Source: Actinomycetota bacterium (GTDB lineage: Bacteria; Actinomycetota; Coriobacteriia; Anaerosomatales; JAENZW01). From it: 55,314 nt of DNA. The notes beneath the pieces were generated by a model, which saw only the letters and a program-made list of their open reading frames with translations, did no database searches and was not told the DNA's origin. Position 1 is the first letter of the stretch; each line of letters opens with the position of its first letter. The stretch spans positions 1 to 55,314 of the forward strand of contig JAENZW010000003.1 in the NCBI GenBank assembly GCA_016841065.1, in the 5' to 3' direction. Position numbers and translations under genes: made by a program. Shown here piece after piece: positions 51,546 to 55,314 of the stretch.

Positions 51546-51992
51546 TCACGCGCCCTTTCCGGCGAGGAAGACCATCTGGAACATGCCGATCTGCACAACG
51601 TCTCCACTTGCCAACAGAGCCTTGTCAACACATACCCCGTTGACATACGTGCCGTTCAACGAACCGGCATCCTCTATCTCGACCTCGCCGGCCACGTTTC
51701 CGAGCACCGCGTGGTGCCGAGACACCGTCACGTCGTTCAGGAAGATATCGCTACGTGGATCGCGCCCGACCGTCAGGCGCTCGCGATCCACGTAGAATCG
51801 CTCGCCAACCTCCGCGCCCTTGCGAACCACAAGTACCGGACCCTCGTCGATCTCCACATCCATAGGTGTCGGACTCGCGGAGGCAACGACGGGTTCGAAC
51901 GACTGGGTAGCGCCCTCGACACGCGCACCGCAGTCGGGGCACGTCGTGGCTCCGGACGGAGTCTGTGTGCCGCATCTCGGACAGTCGGTCAT
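51546..51992 (-). CDS. Zinc-ribbon FHA-domain protein (GarA position)
   Basis: The 148-residue protein has an N-terminal zinc ribbon with Cys4, Cys7, Cys18 and Cys21, a linker with Thr29 and Ser residues, and a C-terminal FHA domain with GRDPRSDI, SRHHAVL and SLNGTYVNG, the phosphothreonine-binding residues. GarA and OdhI are short FHA proteins that control 2-oxoglutarate metabolism when not phosphorylated; they have a phospho-Thr tail rather than a zinc ribbon. Here the ribbon replaces the tail, so the partner could differ. It precedes the MerR gene. Confidence 0.88.
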   Translation of the reverse strand: MTDCPRCGTQTPSGATTCPDCGARVEGATQSFEPVVASASPTPMDVEIDEGPVLVVRKGAEVGERFYVDRERLTVGRDPRSDIFLNDVTVSRHHAVLGNVAGEVEIEDAGSLNGTYVNGVCVDKALLASGDVVQIGMFQMVFLAGKGA

Positions 51993-52029
51993 CAGTTTGA
52001 CCCTCGTCTCGGACCGATCCCGGAAGGAA

Positions 52030-52290
52030 TCAGTCGGTGAAACCGAATTCGCGGCGCTGAAACGACGCCGATATCTCTTCCTCCAGCGCGGAAACGACCT
52101 CTGGGTTCTCGAGCACGTGTGCGAGCTTCTCGTCGCTCAACCGGTTCTTGACGTACGGATCCTTGAGCGTCTCGGTCAGCTTGCGACCGTTCCGGACCTC
52201 GCGAATCACATACTCGATCACGCGTTCTTCAACGGCATCGTGAGCGAGGTCGTCCATGAAGCTCTGCAGCTTGTCGGAAATCGTCGACAC
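52030..52290 (-). CDS. Small helical protein of unknown function
   Basis: The 86-residue soluble protein is almost fully helical and charged, with ERVIEYVIREVRNGRKL and LAHVLENPEVVSALEEEI. GTG 52290 follows AAGGAGG at ideal spacing, which argues strongly for a real gene; the longer frame upstream is rejected. I do not recognise the family. It lies between the RsiG-like and FHA genes, all in one direction with short gaps. Confidence 0.75.
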   Translation of the reverse strand: MSTISDKLQSFMDDLAHDAVEERVIEYVIREVRNGRKLTETLKDPYVKNRLSDEKLAHVLENPEVVSALEEEISASFQRREFGFTD

Positions 52291-52333
52291 GTGTCCTCCT
52301 TGCGGATACTGTCTTGCGGGGCGTGCGGGGTTC

Positions 52334-52654
52334 CTACTCGTCGTCCTCGTTGTCCTCGAAGTCGTCTTCGGCGACGTCGACGTTCGATACCCCGCGCAAG
52401 TCATTTGCGAGAATACCGATCAGTCTGTCGACATCCGTCGCTGAGATGACGTCATCTCCAGACTCACGCTGAGACTTCAGCCTGCGGACGAGCTCTGCGC
52501 GCAAGATGTCGATCTTTCCGTGCAGAACCCTTCTGCGATACGAGATGCGCTGCTCCTCTTCGTGCAGGTCATTGAGCAGCCCCCTGATGTCCTCGTTCGA
52601 CTTGTCCTCGAGGTTCAGAAGCGCCTTATCGATTCGTTCATCCCGGTCGGACAT
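52334..52654 (-). CDS. RsiG-like coiled-coil protein with a c-di-GMP-type motif
   Basis: The 106-residue protein is a long helix-turn-helix hairpin with an acidic tail (EDDFEDNEDDE). Residues 34-49 give Glu34-x3-Ser38-x2-Arg41-x3-His45-x3-Asp49. The c-di-GMP motif of RsiG, the anti-sigma factor of WhiG in Streptomyces, is E(x3)S(x2)R(x3)Q(x3)D, so only Gln-to-His differs. One motif is present, as in simpler RsiG proteins that work as homodimers. The surrounding SYRRR and RAELV residues also fit this family. No sigma factor gene is in the window. GGAGGGG precedes the ATG, and ATTGTA at 52690-52695 may be the -10. Confidence 0.72.
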   Translation of the reverse strand: MSDRDERIDKALLNLEDKSNEDIRGLLNDLHEEEQRISYRRRVLHGKIDILRAELVRRLKSQRESGDDVISATDVDRLIGILANDLRGVSNVDVAEDDFEDNEDDE

Positions 52655-52708
52655 TTCCCCTCCACTCCGGATATGCTCTCAACAGTCAGATTGTAGCGCA
52701 TACCCTTA

Positions 52709-52729
52709 GCCTGCACTGTACCTGCAGGC
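52709..52729 (-). terminator. Hairpin after lplA
   Basis: GCCTGCA and TGCAGGC form a perfect 7-bp stem with a 7-base loop, 8 bases after the lplA stop. No T-run follows on the minus strand. It separates lplA from the RsiG-like gene. Confidence 0.55.
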
Positions 52730-52737
52730 TCTGACAT

Positions 52738-53523
52738 TCACACTTCTCCGACAGGTTCGACTATCGTCTGCCCGGCGAGTGCCTCGGCAAGACAGATCTC
52801 GTGATCTGTGAGCTCGCCTGCCACGAGTTCGATTCCCAGGGCATCTGCCCACCCTTCGGCTATGAGTGCGCACAGCTCATCCCAATGACGCGAGTCGGAC
52901 GTCAGGTCCGAAAGCGTCAGCGATCCGGCCGCCAATTCGTCTCGTGCCCGGGGAGAGAGGCCGAATACTCGCGCCTCCCTGTCGATGTCCCGGGAGACTA
53001 TGAACGAACCGTGCTGCAAGACGGTGTCGTGAAGCCACACCTGTGCGCTGCCGGAGAGTTTGGCCTCGCCGCACGATACATCGGCCGAAGTGGCGTGAAG
53101 ATAGCATGCCGCGCTGCCGCGTCTCCCGCGAGCCCTGTCGGTCAGCTGCGCCGACACACCAAGCCGCCCGTATGCAGCCACGATACCGGAGCACAGATGC
53201 GCGTAGCTCGCGCTCGTCCCGCGCGGCACATCATCAGCCAGCGACGCGACGCAGGAGTAGGTCACCTCGTCGTCGTGCAGCACACCCCTGCCCCCGGTGT
53301 AGCGCCGCACCACATCCACACCCAGGACATCGCACGCAGCGAAGTCGACGTCGGTCGACTTCTGGAAACGGCCGATCGTCACAGTCGGTCGAAGCCAGCC
53401 GTAAAGCCGCAGGGTCGGCGGCACGCGATTCTCGCGGCGGGCGATCTGGATGGCTCGATCGATAGCCATGTTCCGGTTTCCCGCATCTCGCCCATGCGAG
53501 ATGAGACGCCACTTGGGAGCCAT
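52738..53523 (-). CDS. lplA: Lipoate--protein ligase A family protein
   Basis: A BPL/LplA-fold enzyme of 261 residues that attaches lipoate or octanoate to carrier proteins such as GcvH. It has RRYTGGRGVLHDDEVTYS (canonical RR(x)TGGG(x)VxHD, with the third Gly as Arg) and the catalytic Lys in AKLSGSAQ. ATG 53523 starts 8 bases after the gcvPB stop, and the context points to lipoylation of the glycine cleavage H protein. Whether it acts as ligase or as octanoyl transfer enzyme (LipM-like) cannot be told by eye. Confidence 0.9.
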   Translation of the reverse strand: MAPKWRLISHGRDAGNRNMAIDRAIQIARRENRVPPTLRLYGWLRPTVTIGRFQKSTDVDFAACDVLGVDVVRRYTGGRGVLHDDEVTYSCVASLADDVPRGTSASYAHLCSGIVAAYGRLGVSAQLTDRARGRRGSAACYLHATSADVSCGEAKLSGSAQVWLHDTVLQHGSFIVSRDIDREARVFGLSPRARDELAAGSLTLSDLTSDSRHWDELCALIAEGWADALGIELVAGELTDHEICLAEALAGQTIVEPVGEV

Positions 53524-53533
53524 CAGCTCTCGC

Positions 53534-55027
53534 TCACCGGGCCTGCCAGCGCAACTCGGGCTCTCGCGCGGCCCGAACCTCATCGACCCGACGGACCGGT
53601 GTCGTGTATGGAGCGCTATTCACCACTGCGGCATCAGTCGCGGCCTCTTCGGCAATCGCGAGCATCGCGTTCGCGAAGGCATCGAGGGCATCGAGCGGCT
53701 CGGTCTCGGTCGGCTCGATCATGAGCGCTTCCTCGACGATTAGCGGGAAGTACACCGTTGGCGGATGGAAACCGTGGTCGAGAAGTCGCTTGGCCACGTC
53801 CAGGGTTCGCACGCCGTAGTCCCTCTTGAGCTTCGCGCCCGATAGTACGAACTCGTGCATGCACGTTCGATCGTACGGCAGTTCGTAGGCGCCTTTCAGC
53901 AGCTCCTTGAGGTAGTTCGCCGAAAGAACGGCCTGCTCAGCGACCTCGCGCAGCCCCTCTCCCCCGACAGCCCGCACGTACGCGTAGGCCCGCACCATGA
54001 CACCGAAGTTGCCGAAGAACGACCTGACTCGGCCGATGGAGTGTCCGGGGCGCAAGACGCCGTACGTGCCGTCGTCCATCCGCACCGGGAGCGGGCCCGG
54101 CAGGAAGTCCGTGAGACCCTCAATGACACATACGGGACCGGCGCCAGGACCGCCGCCGCCATGAGGTGTGGCGAACGTCTTGTGCAGGTTGATGTGCAGG
54201 GCATCGAAGCCCATGTCTCCCGGCCGGGCAACACCGAGGATCGCGTTCATGTTGGCGCCGTCGCAGTACGCGTAGGCACCGACCGCATGGACCGCCTCGG
54301 TGATCTCGAGAATCCGTTTCTCGAACAGTCCAAGGGTGTTCGGGTTCGTGAGCATGAGCGCGGCGACGTCGGTGTCGAGGACGGCCTTCAGCGCCTCCAC
54401 GTCCACGAGTCCGTCCTCGCCGCTCGGGATCGTGACCGCCTCGTACCCGCACATCGACACGCTAGCGGGATTCGTCCCGTTCGCGGCATCCGGGATGACG
54501 ACCTTCCGTCGCGCGTCGCCCCGCGCTACGTGTGCCGCCCGGAACATCATGAGCGCGGTGAGTTCGCCGTGTGCACCCGCGGCCGGTTGCAGCGTGACCG
54601 CAGGCAGTCCCGATATCTCGCCGAGCGCCGCCTGCAGATCGACCATGAGCGCCAGTGCGCCCTGCGCAGTCTCCAGCGGTTGATACGGGTGCATGCCGGC
54701 GAAGCCCTCTAGCCGGCACGCGTCTTCGGCAATTCGGGGGTTGTATTTCATGGTGCAGGACCCGAGTGGATACGACGCCGTATCCACGCCGAAGTTCATC
54801 TCGGCAAGGTGCGCGTAGTGCCGCATGATCTCGATCTCGGTCACGTGCGGCAGACAGGGCGGTTCGAGGCGGCTCATGCCGCCGAGTGCGACACCGATGT
54901 CGATCCCGGGCACGTCGATCTCGGCAACGCCCACACAGCCGGACTCCGGAGCTCCGATCTCGAATATCGGGATCCTCGGCCCGCGCGCCAGCGCGCCAGG
55001 AGGAGTGTGTTCGACGTTCTTGCTCAC
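53534..55027 (-). CDS. gcvPB: Glycine dehydrogenase (decarboxylating) subunit 2
   Basis: The 497-residue subunit carries the PLP lysine of P-protein in NLHKTFATPHGGGGPGAG. Other marks are SYPLGSCTMKYNPRI near the start, PAAGAHGELT and the CDGANMNAILG segment. With GcvPA it decarboxylates glycine and passes the aminomethyl group to lipoyl-GcvH. GTG 55027 overlaps the gcvPA stop by 4 bases. The two-subunit form is usual in anaerobes and thermophiles. gcvT and gcvH, if in the operon, would lie outside the window. Confidence 0.97.
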   Translation of the reverse strand: MSKNVEHTPPGALARGPRIPIFEIGAPESGCVGVAEIDVPGIDIGVALGGMSRLEPPCLPHVTEIEIMRHYAHLAEMNFGVDTASYPLGSCTMKYNPRIAEDACRLEGFAGMHPYQPLETAQGALALMVDLQAALGEISGLPAVTLQPAAGAHGELTALMMFRAAHVARGDARRKVVIPDAANGTNPASVSMCGYEAVTIPSGEDGLVDVEALKAVLDTDVAALMLTNPNTLGLFEKRILEITEAVHAVGAYAYCDGANMNAILGVARPGDMGFDALHINLHKTFATPHGGGGPGAGPVCVIEGLTDFLPGPLPVRMDDGTYGVLRPGHSIGRVRSFFGNFGVMVRAYAYVRAVGGEGLREVAEQAVLSANYLKELLKGAYELPYDRTCMHEFVLSGAKLKRDYGVRTLDVAKRLLDHGFHPPTVYFPLIVEEALMIEPTETEPLDALDAFANAMLAIAEEAATDAAVVNSAPYTTPVRRVDEVRAAREPELRWQAR

Positions 55028-55314
55028 AGCGACATCACTTCCGCCACGAACGCATCCATCTGGGCGCGAGTGCGCATCTCGGTAACGGCGAAGAGCACCA
55101 GATCCGGATCTCCGCAGTCCAGCGACTCACAGAGGACGCCCGCGATGTAGCCGCGCTCCAGCATCGCCGCGTGCATCTGCCTCGCGTCGCCGAGGTAGCG
55201 CAGCGCGAACTCGTATCCGAATGCGTGGTCCCATGGCGCCGCGAACGTGCAGGCGTCCAGCAGCCGCTCGCGCAGGTAGTGCGCCTTCGTGACGCATGCG
55301 CGTGCGATGCCCGC
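55024..55314 (-). CDS. gcvPA: Glycine dehydrogenase (decarboxylating) subunit 1, C-terminal part
   Basis: The last 96 codons of a gene cut by the window edge read in the frame that ends at TGA 55024-55026. They include KAHYLRERLLDACTF, FGYEFALRYLGDA, and end with AVTEMRTRAQMDAFVAEVMSL, as expected for GcvPA, whose end is a pyridoxal-fold small domain. Its place directly before gcvPB with a 4-base overlap supports this. Confidence 0.93.
   Translation of the reverse strand, partial: AGIARACVTKAHYLRERLLDACTFAAPWDHAFGYEFALRYLGDARQMHAAMLERGYIAGVLCESLDCGDPDLVLFAVTEMRTRAQMDAFVAEVMSL

Noticed and set aside
1-55314. CRISPR arrays, insertion sequences, prophage, tRNA and rRNA genes
   Set aside because: No regularly spaced repeats, transposase or phage genes, or tRNA-like stretches were found on reading both strands.

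Overview
The window reads as the chromosome of a high-GC, anaerobic, diaminopimelate-walled bacterium of the phylum Actinobacteriota. A deep lineage such as Coriobacteriia is my best guess; this is an inference from gene content, with no rRNA in the window to prove it. Actinobacterial hallmarks are an FHA/MerR pair of the GarA/FtsR kind, an RsiG-type coiled-coil protein, the lexA-LysM-nrdR order known from mycobacteria, and SOS boxes of the form CGAAC-N4-GTTCG. Anaerobic hallmarks are a class III ribonucleotide reductase with a radical-SAM activase and a ferredoxin-dependent indolepyruvate oxidoreductase.

Plus-strand half (1-33900): the tail of a probable pnp gene, an M16 protease, then dapB-lysC-dapA, RNase J, uppP, ftsK, rodZ, yajQ, rimO, pgsA, cinA, thpR, recA, recX, RNase Y, a GHKL ATPase, spoVS, a PHP phosphoesterase, miaB, a LigB-AMMECR1 fusion, miaA, dapF, dapL and hflX. 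lexA (minus) and a LysM membrane protein (plus) diverge from an SOS-controlled intergenic region. nrdR-nrdD-redoxin-nrdG-dut-nudix follow as a deoxynucleotide supply and clean-up operon. Together these genes cover lysine/DAP synthesis through the DapL shortcut, RNA processing (RNases J and Y), tRNA and ribosome modification, SOS repair and envelope synthesis.

At 33882-34360 there is a gene-poor, strongly structured stretch that may hold a permease remnant and/or an RNA gene. From 34361 to 45762 everything is on the minus strand: three small envelope or unknown genes, then a long cluster iorA-iorB-ACT-livK-livK-livH-livM-livG-livF-paaK. I read this cluster as import of branched or aromatic amino acids coupled to 2-oxoacid oxidation and aryl-CoA chemistry.

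The last part (45919-55314) has a divergent pair of secreted murein proteins that share one coiled-coil domain, then apt, a K+ channel, hpt, a nuclease-like gene, the MerR/FHA/unknown/RsiG-like cluster, lplA, gcvPB and the end of gcvPA. No tRNA, rRNA, insertion sequence, prophage or CRISPR array was seen.

The items most worth a second look are: the RsiG-like protein with an almost canonical c-di-GMP-binding motif next to FHA and MerR genes; the GHKL ATPase sitting between rny and spoVS; the two divergent proteins that put one PcsB/CwlO-like coiled coil on two different catalytic heads; and the SOS-controlled LysM gene.
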